Shown here: positions 11,322-23,775 of the stretch, piece by piece
Layout: every line of letters starts with the position of its first letter
How positions within the stretch are numbered: the first letter of the stretch is position 1
Assembly (NCBI GenBank): GCA_002778195.1
Contig: PCDI01000006.1
Span: forward strand, 563,950-627,949
DNA length: 64,000 bases
Reading direction: 5' to 3'
From: Raffaelea ambrosiae
Lineage: Eukaryota; Ascomycota; Sordariomycetes; Ophiostomatales; Ophiostomataceae
Notes under the pieces: generated by a model
What the model saw: the letters and a program-made list of their open reading frames with translations, nothing else
Told to the model about the DNA's origin: nothing
Database searches by the model: none
Position numbers and translations under genes: made by a program

Positions 11322-13350
11322 GAATCTGTTTATTTTTTATATTTTATATTTTATATTTTTTTTTGGCTTTCTTCAAGACAAAAGAGCTATTCGATAGGTG
11401 CTATTATATTTTACCAAAACTCACTCCTTGTTAGTATTTTGGTGGCGTCTACGGCCAAGTGCTAACAGTGATCTTGAGCTCAGCTGAGAATTGTGGTACA
11501 TGGGATGTACAATTTACTAGGACTGTGTGCTCAGCACTCCCACGCATACGCCCGGCTCTTTAACCCAAGCCGGCACATGGCTCTCTCCGTCACACTGTCT
11601 ATCAATGGAGTCCTGTCGATATCTTGCGCTTTCCCGAGCACTGTGAAACAGCATGAGTCAATATCAACCGTCTGCTTGATCAAGTTGAAGTCGCTCAGAG
11701 TCTACGGGATGGGGTGCGCAGTCTGAGTCCGGCGCGCGCTCGCAGCCAGTCCCTCCGATTTGTATTCGAGGGAACAACGTCGACAATGGAACAGGCAAAG
11801 GTGACAAGGCCATCGACGCGTGAACAACAGAGACGAGCTGCACTCCAGAGCATGGATTGCGTGGCCATCGCGCTGTGCGCGGCCGCATACACCGCCAGCG
11901 CCTTCTCTAAGATGTCTGTATCATTCATTGTTTCGGACACGGGTATCATGCAGCGACCGCTTTCTCGGGTCGCGGGAGGCAGCTGTAGCAAGCATCTCTT
12001 CCGGGTACCTGAAGTCGCTAATGTCGGTCACTGTTCTCGTGCCTTCAAAGGAACATGAGAACTTTGTTCGCGGTAAGCAGCTACAGACGAACAATGGTAT
12101 CGCGTAAAGCATAGGAAAAAAGTGAAGAAACATATACAAACACACCCCAGAGACAGAGATTTCCTTATTATTTCACAGTCTCCTAACGACAGCCTCTTTG
12201 TTCTCAAGGCTTGTCCACAGAACATATAGTAACATAAAATATAATAAAACTTAAAGAAGGGAAGCGAGGCAAACAGAAACGGGATGCAGCTGGGCATTAT
12301 CTCCTGTATACTTAAACTAACTTCCTATTTATTGAGAGAACTCGCCAACTGACCGAAAAACCCTCGAACTCGCCCGACCAACTCTACATATCGCTAATAC
12401 ACCAAAGACAGCACAAAGTAAGAAAGAAATATCTCGTCATGCAAGGCCAACAGAACATCGAATTCACACCAAACGGACAACAGCAAGTAGATAAAGCGTC
12501 GGCAGCGCCACCGTGCACGCATATTGATTTTGCCATCCTCCAGGTGCCAGACTCCCTGTTGCATCATCCATACTGTCGACCCCACTGGCGATATTTCCTC
12601 CGGAGCCATACGCCGCAGACGACAGCGTATTTGGCTTTCACTGGGCCTGGGAGTTGGCGACTCAACATTCGCATCAGCTGAGCAGGCATAATCAGACATT
12701 TAATAAAAAGGAAAATGGTTTGTCGTGTAAGTTTAATGGGCCCAAGACCCGTAAGTCTTGACTACCACATTGGATCAACTTGCTGATTTTGATGGTCTTT
12801 TTATCTTTTTGTCTTGCCCCTACCCTAGCTAGAGTCGTCCGAAATTATTACTCTGTCAACGACGCCTTCCTAGGAGCCCATTGCCAACTTCGCATGGGTG
12901 TCCTACTCGGAAAGTCAGCAACCACGCTGTTTCAGAACCCGATGTCGCCATGGCAAGATGACCTACACTGTGGCGTCAAAATCTGGACACAAGAGATGAT
13001 GGAGAAGAAATCTCAAGAGTAAGGATGATGGGGAGTTAGTGCCCGGCCCATTTGGCAAGATATAATTCCGTTTCAATGGCTCAACTAGCGGTCACTACCA
13101 TTGCATGCCACGTACCTGAATGTCACTCACGAATTGGGAGATCTTGTAACGTTCTTAGAACATGGCCAAGGCTGGTTAGAAGGACTTTCAGGAATACAGT
13201 ATCAATACAGTTCCTAAATAAACATGGCACTGTCTAGCTTTGATATCACGTGGGGATGTCTACTGCTGCTGTCTCCACTAGAAACACGTTTTGGCAGTCG
13301 CCCACAAGAAACAGATAACTCCCCTACCGACAATCCGACACCCAATCACG
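11322..13350. other. Intergenic region, no gene seen
   Basis: About 2 kb. It starts with T tracts and ATATTTT repeats (11332-11362) behind the tRNA. A minus-strand frame at 11695-11991 has no recognisable domain and no splice or start context worth calling. The right end is the promoter of the Snu23 gene. Confidence 0.5.
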
Positions 13351-14067
13351 ATGTCCAAATCTGCCTACGGCAAGCCTGCGGGCGACACCGAGTTCCGCAA
13401 GACGCGGGACCTTGACGAATATGCCGCCAAAGCAAAAGAGCGCGAGGCGAAGGAGCGCGAAGAGGGCAAGGCGCGGTACGAGGCGAAACTGGCCGGCAAG
13501 CGCTACTACAAGCCCCTGGATGGGACGGAAACCCTGACGACCGCGCGCGCGGCGACGCTCGACCTGAGCGGCCAGATCGGCAAGACCCAGCTTGTGGCCG
13601 CGGGCGCGGGCGTGGGACGGCGCGGCCGCGGCGCCGGATTCTATTGCGAGGCCTGCGACTGGACGGTCAAGGACAACCTGCAGTGGGTGGAACACATCAA
13701 CTCGGTGCAGCATCTGCGGAACGTGGGCCAGACCGGCGAAGTGCGACGGAGCACCGCAGCCGAGGTGCTGGAGCGGATCGAGGCGGTGTGGGCGCGCGTG
13801 GAGGCGCAGAAGAAGGCCGAGACGGTCAATCTGGCGGAGCGGCTGGCGCTGCGGGCGGAAGAAGACAGCCAGGCACGGGAACAAAGGCGGATCAAGAAGC
13901 GCGACCTGGCGGAGAAGAAGCGGCTTGCGCGGGAAGCCGAGGCGACAGCCGCCGCGAGGGCGAAGCGCGACTACGGCGAGGACGTGCGGATCGAGGGCGA
14001 GCACGACGAGGACGACATGATGGCGATGATGGGGATTACCGGGTTTGGGTCGACGAAGAAGGGTTAG
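13351..14067 (+). CDS. SNU23: U4/U6.U5 tri-snRNP zinc-finger protein Snu23 (ZMAT2)
   Basis: A single exon of 238 residues starting at MSKSAYGKPAGDTEFRKTRDLDEY (13351); the reading frame is open 20 codons further up but that part is not conserved-looking. A basic N-terminus with the RYYKPLDGTETLT segment is followed by a U1-type C2H2 zinc finger (CEACDWTVKDNLQWVEHINSVQH, roughly residues 98-120). After this comes a long charged Lys/Arg/Glu coiled-coil and an acidic DDMMAMMGITGFGSTKKG tail, the classic ending of this family. Snu23 is a nuclear component of the precatalytic spliceosome acting near the 5' splice site and the U6 ACAGA region. Confidence 0.95.
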   Translation: MSKSAYGKPAGDTEFRKTRDLDEYAAKAKEREAKEREEGKARYEAKLAGKRYYKPLDGTETLTTARAATLDLSGQIGKTQLVAAGAGVGRRGRGAGFYCEACDWTVKDNLQWVEHINSVQHLRNVGQTGEVRRSTAAEVLERIEAVWARVEAQKKAETVNLAERLALRAEEDSQAREQRRIKKRDLAEKKRLAREAEATAAARAKRDYGEDVRIEGEHDEDDMMAMMGITGFGSTKKG

Positions 14068-14794
14068 AGGAGGGAAGGCATGTTTCTTTTTTCGAAGACA
14101 TCTGTTCTTCTTTCGAACAGTACGGGTTCTTATCAGTGTTCTCTTCTTTCTTTTCTTTTTTTTTGGCGTTTTTTCAGGGATTTTTCCGTTGCGTCTTTGT
14201 CTCATACACGGCATATTTGATACCCTCTTTTTCTTTATAGCACATATCTGGTAAACCAAAAAAAAAAAAAAAAGAATTGGAATCTAGCATGCCATGGAAC
14301 AAATGTCTTTGATTCTGGCAGTGTTTTGTCTTCATAACAAACCGGACCCTCAGGCCCTTCAAAGGCCGAAAAGTCGCCAGGGGTTGTTCACTTCAAGCCC
14401 CGCTATGCCATTTCTTTATCGTTATCGCAGCCCATACAAAAAGCTTCCCCTTGCCGAAGCCGCACACTGCGGGGAAGGCCTCTCTTCCCCCGATTCTAGC
14501 GGCCATACATACACTCAAGCGAACACAGACGAACGACAGATCCGTATCACACAAGGATCTTGTATACATATTTCTTGAACGATTTTTTTTTTTTGGATTA
14601 TCATTCAGAAAAGCTTGTGTGACAACCTTCAGCTGGACACCACTTTTCCCTCTCTTGAAACGGAAACTAGGTGGAGGATACCAGGGTTCACGCACGCGAC
14701 CGCAGTCCAGACACAGACGCGGAGACCCACGAGTGCTGTTTTCTACGCTTCACATTTTTTTTCACATCGGATACCCTTTACTTTCACAGACCCA
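14068..14794. other. Intergenic region between SNU23 and UBC7
   Basis: 727 bp of 3' flank and promoter. It contains pyrimidine-rich runs and an A15 tract at about 14259-14273. No further feature is seen. Confidence 0.5.
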
Positions 14795-15491
14795 ATGAGC
14801 TCCCCATACGTTGCGGGCACCAGCTCCGTGGCCGGCACGACGGCGCTGCTGCGCCGGCAGCTGAAGCAGATGCAGACCGACAAGGATATCCCGGGCATCT
14901 CGTGCGGACTGGTCAAGGACGACAACATTTTCCAGTGGGAGGTCATGCTGATGATCAGCGATGATGTGAAGTATTACGGAGGTGAGTCACCCCTAGGCAG
15001 CCGCCTAGGCAGCCCTTGGCCTTCAAGCCATTGTTCTCCAAATGCCGTTACCCATTTCCCATTTCCCATTTCCCATCCATTTCCACTTCCAGCCTCGTCT
15101 TCTCTCCGGCTAACTCCCCTCTCAAGGTGGCAACTTCCGCGCCATCTTGACCTTTCCGCCGCAGTACCCGCTCCTCCCGCCCAAGCTCGTCTTCCAACAC
15201 CCGATGCCCTTCCACCCCAACGTCTACACCAACGGCGAACTCTGCATCTCCATTCTGCACCCGCCCGAAGAAGACCGCTACGGCTACGAGGCCGCCAGTG
15301 AGCGCTGGAGCCCCGTCCAGACGCCAGAGACGATCCTGTTGAGCGTGATCAGCCTGATTGCCAGCCCCAACGACGAGAGCCCGGCTAACGTGGAGGCGGC
15401 GCGGCTGTGGCGTGAGGAACAGGCGGGGACGAGCAAAGAGTTCCGGCGGCGAGTGCGGCAGTGTGTGCGGGAGAGTCTCGGGGAGGATTAG
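14795..15491 (+). CDS. UBC7: Ubiquitin-conjugating enzyme E2, Ubc7/UBE2G type
   Basis: Two exons, 14795-14981 and 15127-15491, give 183 residues. The UBC fold is complete: LLRRQLKQMQ at the N-terminus, GISCGLV, FPPQYPLLPPKLVF, the HPN box (FHPNVYTNGELCISILHPPEEDRYGYE) with catalytic Cys102, and the acidic-loop insertion after it that marks the Ubc7/UBE2G class. WSPVQTPETILLSVISLI and DESPANVEAA follow. The family partners membrane E3 ligases at the ER (Hrd1, Doa10) in degradation of misfolded proteins. The 145-bp intron is rich in CCCATTT repeats. There is no membrane anchor, so it presumably needs a Cue1-like recruiter. Confidence 0.95.
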
Positions 15492-16021
15492 GTGGGCAGG
15501 TCGGGGGAGGCGGCGGATGGGACCAGGAAGTGAAGAAAGAAGGACACTAGAACGACTAATATGGCATGGGCATGAGAGCCAGGAAAGGACCAGGAAGAAA
15601 ACGATGACTGGAGGAAGAAGAATAAGAAGGACAAGAAAAGAAGAGCAAAGAACAAGAAGAGAAACGACGCGAAGGAAAGAAAGACGGGAGGGCCTAGAAG
15701 AGTCGGATCTCTATGCCGCGTGCCCTGCAAACCAACACCGTATATATTTACCCCAAACCCCTGAGGATTCCCCCCTTGCATTAGAGCATCAGCGGGTGTG
15801 AGTGGCTGCTAAGAAGTAACAGTGGCCAGGAAGGGAGTTTGATTCGTGGTGTTTTATTTTTATTTTTATTTTCATTAGGATTTTCGCCTAATCCTCTCTT
15901 CGTTATACTAGACCGCTGCACTTTTGCTGAATGCACTGTTGATGAATTGTCTGGCAACATCTCATAACACGTTTTGGTGAACCACAAATACTTGGCCAAT
16001 GCATCGCCGCTTGGCGCCCAT
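15492..16021. other. Convergent 3' region between UBC7 and ALG1
   Basis: 530 bp; the first part is purine-rich (GAAGAA/AGAAGG), likely the UBC7 3' UTR. No gene is seen. Confidence 0.5.
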
Positions 16022-17633
16022 TTACATGTCCTTTTTGGACGTCGCCGGGCTCGCACCGCTGTCAATCCCCAGTATTGGTGCCACTACCCGGTTCCATTCT
16101 TCTGTCCATCGCCGCTTGCTTTCCGCCCGCGCACCTATCTGCAGCACGTCCAGCTCAGTGGGACCCTTGTTGTTGTTGGCGTTCAGCAGCTCGGCCAGCT
16201 GCCAGGCCAGCTCCGTCGCCGTGATAAACCCCTGTCCGTTGACGCCCTCCTGCACCAGCTCGCCAAAGCTCTCGTAGCCCGAGTACGCCACCACCGGCAG
16301 GCCGGCGCCAAACATGTCCACCACCTTCATGGGCAAATCCACGCCCGAGCTCGACATGTGCAGACACACGCCCAGGTCGGCTAGCGACAGCAGCCTGGCA
16401 TAATCGCTCATGGGCAGGAACGCCGTGTGGATCGTAATGTCGTCCAGCTTGCCATCGGCTGCCAGCTGCGCAATCTTCTTCTCGTACAGGGCCTTTTGCG
16501 GCCCCTTGCCGGTGATCACCGCCAAAATCGGGGGCCGTGTGAACCTGCCGCCGGCGTTGTCGCCCCCCGGACGAGGTGTAGAAACCGGCGGCACTTTCTG
16601 TGCGTACTGCACCAGCGCATCGAGCAGCAGCTGAAAGTCCTCGTCGGGCGTCCAGGATGTGCTGCTCACCAGGATCCGGGCGCCGCGCTGGGCCACCAGG
16701 GCCTCGATATCCACGGCGCTGTCTTGGGTGGCGGCGGCGCTGCCGCCCTCGGCGAGGATCCGGGCGATTTCGCGGCCGCGTCTGGCCGGCGACAGCGAGA
16801 GGATGGGTGCCGGCTGAAACAGCGCGGCTGGCCGATCGTGCAGGACTGCCAGCGGCGCGGTCACGTTGTAGGGCGCGGCGCGCAGCTGGGCGGCCATGGC
16901 ATGGGTGACGGCAAGGTTGGCGGTGCCGAAGCGGCCGAAGACGATTTCGTAGAGCTTAGAGATCTTGACAAAGGGGTGGTTGGCGCCTCGCGTGCCGGCC
17001 AAGATGCTCCAACCGTAGTTGTGCCAGTCGATGAGCAGGCTGGTGTTGCGCATGGCGGCAATGACAGCGGCGACGGCCAGCGTCGGAATGGACGGCGGGT
17101 TCTGGACGACCAGCCAGCGTGCCGCGCGTGTGCCGTAGGCCAGCACAATGGCCAGGTTCAGGACTTGCCAGACGACCTTGAGGGGGCCACCCACGATGAA
17201 GGGAAGACGGCGCAGGAGGGCCGGTGGCGGCGACAGAGGAACTCTGGTGAGCCGGGGATGCTTGGCCAGTTCATCCACGAGGTCGGATTCTGTGCAGTTA
17301 GTGCAGTTAGTGAATGGTTTGTAACAGATAATGAGATATCAAGAGTCCTCCTTGTTTGTGGGTTTCAAACCACCACGATGAGATGTGCGCCATAATGTTG
17401 TATTCCCAGCTCTGTCGGCAATCCCTACCGTAATATCCAATGAGGTCCACTGGTCCATACTGGGCCAGGCTGAGCGCGTGATACTGCATGCGCGGACTGC
17501 GGCCAACATCGCCCAGCACCAGGACCTGTACTCGTCCCTTGCCTCGTCTGCGATACCACTCTGGCCAAACGGCGACCAGGAAGATGGTCACGCCCAGCAG
17601 CGTATAGCCGATCATGGAGTACCCAAGAGCCAT
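16022..17633 (-). CDS. ALG1: Chitobiosyldiphosphodolichol beta-mannosyltransferase ALG1
   Basis: Two exons, 17633-17429 and 17289-16022, give 490 residues; the start at 17633 has an AAGATGG context. An N-terminal membrane anchor (YSMIGYTLLGVTIFLVAVW) precedes the GT33 domain: VLVLGDVGRSPRMQYHALSLA, a second hydrophobic segment VVWQVLNLAIVLA, IDWHNYGWSI, LFVSSTSWTPDEDF-type motif (here ILVSSTSWTPDEDFQLLLDAL), and the donor-site region SSSGVDLPMKVVDMFGAGLPV followed by FGELVQEGVNG. ALG1 adds the first mannose from GDP-mannose to Dol-PP-GlcNAc2 on the cytosolic ER face and is essential for N-glycosylation. A Ser/Ala-rich insert occurs at about residues 270-290. The intron is 139 bp. Confidence 0.96.
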
Positions 17634-18400
17634 CTTGGTGGCGGCCGAGCTGCCCGACGTAAGGATCTGCGGTGTTTGTGACTGCGACAACTGGTAGTTG
17701 TGTAGAGGGAGCTTCGATGAAGCTTCATTTGCTATCAGCTTCAATTGACGCCAGTTTGCCACAAACAGTCTTACAGAGCGACTGCGCTAAATCTTGGGGG
17801 GGCATCTTCTGCCGCCCTTGCTGGGTTTGTGAGCGACAGCCCACCAATGAACAGCGGGGCGCCACCCCTGGGAAGGCAGGTGCGGCAGGGTCTCTCCTGC
17901 TCTGGACCGTTTTCCTTGCGTTACCAACGGCAAGGGCGACGGCCCCTTTTGGCAAGAATGAAAAGTTTCCGTTTTCAACTAATGCTGAACTGAGTTCCGA
18001 AACTGCACATCTACATAGTGCCTAGTAAGATGCATGTGAAGACAGCGTCAAGGCATTGCCTCCCACAGCTTCTCAGTGTTCTTGCATGGACGAATCACAG
18101 GAGCACGTGGTCTCCGTGACCGATTCAACTAAAATGTCTTGGCCAGGGGGCCAGAAGGGGGTTTTCTTTGTGAGGGTTTTCTTTGTCGCCATTCTTTGTC
18201 ACGCATGAACAGTCTGATTCCACAGGCGAGTGAGGCATTGTAAGATGAGCCTACGACGCAAGGTGGCATCCCAAGACGAGGCATTCGTAGTTCCTTTCCA
18301 TACACGTCTTGGGAGTGACCGTACCGATACGAGCCGTGGAAATACGGTGGCAATGCAAGGCGCCCGGCTTGCACAAGCCCACACATGCCACACAAAAAAA

Positions 18401-18440
18401 AAAGCAACACAAAATAGCACAAAATAGCACAAAACAGCAC
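18401..18440. repeat. 10-bp tandem repeat (AAAATAGCAC)n
   Basis: Four adjacent 10-bp units, two exact (18411-18430) and two with one to three changes. Confidence 0.8.
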
Positions 18441-19056
18441 AAAAACACATGGACTGTGCTACCAATGCCAGCATCTGATTGGCTGCCAAGCTGTGTTCAG
18501 CTCCCGAAGGCGAGAGCATGCCTGAAAGAGGAAAGCGCCAACTAAGGGGGCTCCACACAAACAGGGGGCAAAACCACAGAAACAAGTTGGATCTCTGTCG
18601 ATTTTGACACTTTCGGGGTGGTCCTCTTCTAGTTTTGGCTGGCTGTCGCGGCCGTCTACTTTGTACATTCCTCTGAGACGTTCTCCGTTCTCTGCTGGCT
18701 CGTTTGTTTTGTTCATACCTGGCAGTTTATGCGCATCTCGGCCGCCGAGCGTCTTATCTTTTGCTCGCTCGGATATCACGAAACACATCTCGCACACCGC
18801 GCCAGAGCCGGCTCTCGATAAGCCGCAATTTGCACTTGCCCAGATCGTCGCCCGCTCGTATCCCTGGCCTGTGCTGTGTCTCTTACTCAACCTCTTTTGG
18901 GCAAGACTCATCGCCCCCAGCAACCGGAGGGCGAGCCCAAGGACGTCACCTGCGCATTGACCAGAACGTGACTGGACAGCAATTTAACGACTACTTGACA
19001 TTCATCAGCATCGATAGCGCAAACACATTCCAGGCCCCCCCCCCTCCTCCTCCCGA

Positions 19057-19083
19057 CGTGCTTCGCATTGCTCGTCATTCCAG

Positions 19084-19114
<31 letters not shown>

Positions 19115-19134
19115 TATCGCATTGCTCGTCATTC
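19057..19134. repeat. CT microsatellite flanked by 24-bp direct repeats
   Basis: A run of 13 CT dinucleotides (19084-19110) sits between two copies of a 24-bp direct repeat (19057-19080 and 19111-19134; two differences). It is directly upstream of the zinc transporter ATG and probably in its 5' UTR. Confidence 0.8.
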
Positions 19135-19172
19135 TTCGCCCCCTCACCGTCCATTCGCTCCCCCAGGCCAGC

Positions 19173-21201
19173 ATGGCCTCCTCCTACGTGCTGCCCACTG
19201 CCTCCATGCCGCCATCGTCAGCCCAGGAGCATTGGCCCAGCTACATGAAGCACGCGCCCTCGCACTCGTTGCCCCATACCCACGCGCGCTCGGCTGCCTC
19301 ACTCGGACACTCCCGGAGCGGCGGCGCGACCGCGGCCGCGGCAGCAGCCGCACGGCTGAACCGCCTGAGCAACGGCTCCATGTATTCTCTGAATTTTGTG
19401 CCCCCGCCGCCGCCGCCGGCGACGGCGACGGCGACGGCGACAACAAACGGCGCTCACCTCCACGCGCACAGCCACGACGGCCTCGGCAGCGACCACCACA
19501 GCCATGACCACGACCACGATCACGACCACAGCGACCACGAACACACGCATGCCGACCACTCCCATGCCCATGCCCACACCCACACCCACAGCCATAGCCA
19601 CCATAGCAGCGGCCACACCCACAGCCACAAGCGCAACAGCTACCTGAGCCCGGCCAGCCTGCAGCGACCAAAAGTGCCGTCCCCGCTGTGCGTGACTCGC
19701 GGATTCGACGAAGACGGTGCCGAGACGTTCTACACGCCGATGAACGCGAGCTTTAGCGAGAAGTCGTATGCGCCGCCATCGGAGCCGGCGGCGCCGGTGT
19801 TCGAGCAGGAGGTCCAGACCAGCCAGTCGCGGTTGACAAACTTCCTGCTGCAGCACACGGCACAGTGGCCACTGCTTCACGCCATTATGAAGGAAAAGGA
19901 CTCTCGGCGGATCTTCTATTTCATGTCGTATGTGTCCCTTGCCCGGCCTATTGTCTCTTCGCTTCTCTTGCCCCCGTCCTCTCATGTTTTTGTATCGCTT
20001 TTTGCTGACAGTCGCCCCTTTCTTGACAGCCTCAACTTTGCCTTCATGACCGTCCAAGCCTTTTACGGATACGTCACCGACTCCCTCGGCCTGCTGAGCG
20101 ACAGCATCCACATGTTCTTCGACTGTGTGGCCCTGGCTGTGGGCCTGTTTGCGGCGGTGGCGAGCAAGTGGCAGCCCAGCGAGCGGTTTCCGTACGGGTT
20201 CGGAAAGATTGAGACTCTGAGCGGCTTTGCCAACGGAATCTTCTTGATGTGAGTAGGGAGCGGTCGCGCAGGCGTCGACGGCAGGAGTCGACTTCGACTT
20301 TCATCTGCTAACAAGAAACAGGCTGATCAGTGTCGAGATCATGGTCGAGGCTTTCGAGCGCCTGCTCGGCGGCCGGGAAACACAGCGACTGATGGAGCTG
20401 TTTGTAGTGAGCACCATGGGTCTGCTGGTGAACTTGGTGGGCATGTTTTCGTTTGGACACCACCACCATCACGGCGGCGGCGGCCACGACTGCGGCCACG
20501 CGCATGGCGCACACAGCCACGGCCACGACGACCACGACCACGACCATGACCATGACCACGACCACGATCATGACCACGACCACGACCACGACCACGACCA
20601 TGACCACGACCACGATCATGGACACATCCACACTGGCCATTCGCACGACCACGGACACAGCCACAGCCACAACAACGAGAACATGTACGGCATCTACCTA
20701 CACGTCCTGGCCGACACGCTGGGCAGCGGCGCTGTCATTGTCTCCACGGTGCTGACCCACTTCTGGGGATGGTCCGGCTGGGACCCGCTGGCCTCGTTTC
20801 TAATTGCGGTACTGATTCTCGGCTCGGCCATACCTCTGGTCAAGTCGGCCGCCGGTCGGCTGCTGCTCACGATCCCCGATGCGACCGAATATGCTCTGCG
20901 GGAGACGCTGGCGGGCGTGCCGGGTCTGCGTGGCGTGGCCAGCTACGCTTCGCCCAAGTTCTGGATCGACGACCGTGCCGGCACGGAGGACCGGCTGCTG
21001 GGCGTGATGCATGTGACGGCGGCGCGCGGAGCGGACATGGAAGACGTGCGCGACCGGGTGCGGAACTATCTGCTGGAGAAGGGCATCGATGTGGTGCTGC
21101 AGGTCGAGCGCGAGGGCGACAGCAACTGCTGGTGCAGTCCTGGCAGCGGTGCACAGCCTACGATATTAGGCCATGGGGCGAAGCCGAGCATCAACTTTTG
21201 A
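19173..21201 (+). CDS. MSC2: Cation diffusion facilitator zinc transporter, Msc2/ZnT5-like
   Basis: Three exons, 19173-19927, 20030-20248 and 20322-21201, give 617 residues. The N-terminus is disordered and has a first His-rich block (HDHDHDHDHSDHEHTH, about residues 105-155). CDF helices follow: FAFMTVQAFYGYVTDSLGLLSDSIHMFFDC with the HxxxD-type metal site, then GKIETLSGFANG. A very long His/Asp/Gly loop (about residues 371-446) separates helices 4 and 5, and the second site is in YLHVLADTLGSGAVIV. A C-terminal cytosolic ferredoxin-like domain ends the protein. Family role: zinc loading of the ER/secretory pathway. The family often has extra N-terminal membrane helices; none are seen here. 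Intron 1 (102 bp) is a multiple of three with no stop, so its retention would be in frame. Confidence 0.9.
20461..20680 (+). repeat. (CACGAC)n-like coding repeat for the His/Asp loop
   Basis: A 6-bp CACGAC/CATGAC pattern repeats about 18 times inside exon 3 of the zinc transporter, encoding alternating His-Asp. Third-position C/T variation shows it is partly degenerate. Confidence 0.85.
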
Positions 21202-22364
21202 GGAGCATCACCTTTGGGGGGGAAGACTGAAAGACGTGTCATTCCCCTGGGGGAACACATACCCGGCCCGCGTTCACGGAGTTGCCATCGGACGACCACA
21301 GGATGGTTGTCGGCGTCACGTATCTTCTGGGTCTTTTCTTTCTGTTGGGATTGTCTGCTCGGACATTTGGTATTTTCCGGCGTTGTTTCTGGCTTCTGGA
21401 TTTCTTCTTGGTTTTTTTTTGGGCGTAAAACATGTTTCGTCTTGTTCGCAACCACATACATATATAACTTAAACGACATATCATGATTTTCTTGTTCCTG
21501 TTACATTTCCAGACCATCGTCTTGACAATCGTTGCAACACGAGGGGGGCCGGTTATTCTCGAGTTTATTTGGGAGAATTGCGGTGCACCCTGTTGTCCCA
21601 CCCGGTTGTCAGCCCGATAAATGGCTGCGATACTTTTACGGACATGCAGCTGCAACGGTTTATCAACAGGAACCCTGCAGCATTCTCCATTCTGCCTGGA
21701 CTTGGATTGGTCAATGGCTCTGTGTTAATGGAAGCTGGTTAGCCGCGGCATGCAAGGCGCCATGCACACTCGGCGTGGCTTACACGTGTGGATTTCTGCG
21801 ATGGCTGTATTACATTGGTCTTCCTTCTCTCCAGAACCCCAGAAGGCAATCATTTTCACGATTCTACAGCCTCCATGGAGATTGCCCAAGACTGTCGCTT
21901 CTTGTTTCAAGTGAACTCTCTGGGCCGTGGACGATTTAAGCAGAGCTGTTCTTGTCGTCGCATCTTGGATTTTTCGCCTTTTCTTTTCTTTTTTTCTGGT
22001 CACTTCTTTATTTCGGCCATGTCCCATGACTGTTCCCTCTTGTTGTTTCTGCGCTCTCTCACGATGCAGACTTTTTTTTTGGATTCCTCCAGATGAGGAT
22101 GGGCAACGGCACTGGTCAGCTTTCACAACTGGGGACTTAGCCTTGGCCAATAGCTAAGGCTGCTCCTTAGTTCCCTTCCCCCCGCCTGCCTTTCCCCAAC
22201 TTTGCCGAGAGTCTGGGGCATCACGCGAACACCTGTTTTTCTGTTTAACCGTGCCTTTTTTTTGCCACAATGAGGCCCCCTTGCAGCCCCCTTCCCATCT
22301 TGCAGGCTGTCATTCTCCAAGCTCCAGGCTCCAAGCGCTCGCGCCCCATGCATACACTCCATGA
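21202..22364. other. Intergenic region, promoter of regulator 1
   Basis: 1.16 kb with T- and C-rich runs. It was inspected for a Zn2Cys6-encoding exon belonging to the next gene; no CxxCxxxKxKC-like sequence was found in any forward frame. Confidence 0.55.
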
Positions 22365-23742
22365 ATGCCCTCCATGAATACGCTCCCCAACACCAACACG
22401 GCCGACAGCGCAGCCGTCTCGCCGGCGAGCAGCTGGCCGCTCGATGCCTTTGGGCAGGACCCCGGCTACCTGGCCTACCAGGAGGAGCTGCAGTGCCTCA
22501 TTTTCCGCACGGCGCAGACGGCCGCCCCGACGCGGCAGAACTCGCCCGTGCCCGAGATCGATGTGTCGCCGGACGAGGACGTGGCCGCCCAGGAACAAAA
22601 GACCAAAGACGTCCTGTCCAACCCGCAGAGACGGCAATATCTCGTCAACTACGTCGCCGAAGTGGCTCCATGGGTGAGGGCATCCCAGCACCGTTTCTTG
22701 CAACGCCCGTTCCTGTTCGTTGCTCTGCAGAACGCTCCTCCACTGACAACCCCCCCCCCTCTCCCAGCTCGACATGTTTGACAGCCAGCGGGTGTTCACC
22801 GTCCAGCTGCCCCTTCTGGCGCGCCGCTGCCCGGCCCTGCTGTATGCCATCCTCGCGCTGTCGGCGCGCCAGACCGAGCGCAAAGAGGGCAAGCAGCACT
22901 CCTTTGACAGCCTGGAGCTGTACCAGGAGACCATCCGCCTGCTCAACCCGCTGCTCGAGGCCCACGACCTCGTCGTCGTCCCCATCTGCGTGATCCTCTG
23001 CTGTCTGGAGATGCTGTCGGCGAGCCCGCGCGACTGGCGCCGCCACCTCGAGGGGTGCGCCGCGCTGTTCGATGCCTTTGGCGTCAACGGATTCAGCGGC
23101 GGCCTGCTGCAGGCCGTCTTTTGGTGCTATGCACGAATGGGTTGGTCCATGGCGGTTCCCTGTTCCCCCCCCCCCCCGGTTGTCTCTTCCCGAGCGTCCT
23201 AACCATTCCAGACCTCTGCGGCGCGCTGATTTCCAACGGCATCGAGGCCACGCTTGTGCCCACGCACAAATGGCTGCCCCCCCACACGACGACGTCTTCT
23301 TCTTCGGTTGGTGGTGGTGGTGGTGGTGGTGGTGCCTCCCCTGCCTCGCCCAACACGGACGCCGTCACCGTCCCCGCCAGCGTGGTGTTCCGGGAACACC
23401 GGTCGCCGGACATGCACGCCAACTACGCCGTCTATCTGTGCTCCGAAGTGTGCCGCCTGATCGCCGACCGCACGCGCTACACCGAGCTCGACGAGCAGAA
23501 CGGCTGCGACGCGCGCGCGTTCCAGGCCCGCTGGCTGCACCTGTGGAGCGAGGTGCAGGCGTGGCTGCGCGACCGGCCCCAGGAGCTGGTGCCCGTGCAG
23601 ACGATCGAGAGCCAGCCGTTTCCGCAGATCCTGTTTGTCCACTGGGCCGGCATCTCGTCCAACCAGCTGTACCACACGGCCTGCATCGTGCTCCTGGGGG
23701 CCAAGCCACAAGACGTGGACAGACACAGCCCGAATGGCCTGG

Positions 23743-23775
<33 letters not shown>

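Larger units (their letters stand above)
17634..19172. other. Bidirectional promoter region of ALG1 and the zinc transporter gene
   Basis: 1.54 kb between divergent genes. It contains a 10-bp A-rich tandem repeat (18401-18440) and, just before the zinc transporter, a CT microsatellite flanked by direct repeats (19057-19134). No coding sequence is supported. Confidence 0.5.

Noticed and set aside
11695..11991. 98-codon minus-strand frame as a possible small gene
   Set aside because: No signal peptide, domain, splice pattern or promoter; the opposite strand is equally open.
18704..19507. Plus-strand frame overlapping the 5' end of the zinc transporter
   Set aside because: It is in a different frame from the conserved transporter, is low-complexity and has no family resemblance; treated as 5' UTR shadow.
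20461..20680. CRISPR-like or satellite array
   Set aside because: The repeat is in frame within a conserved CDF transporter exon and encodes the expected His-rich loop.
21202..22364. Search for a missing Zn2Cys6 exon of regulator 1
   Set aside because: No CxxCxxxKxKC-type sequence in any forward frame; a cluster could still lie further upstream only if a very long intron existed, which is atypical here.
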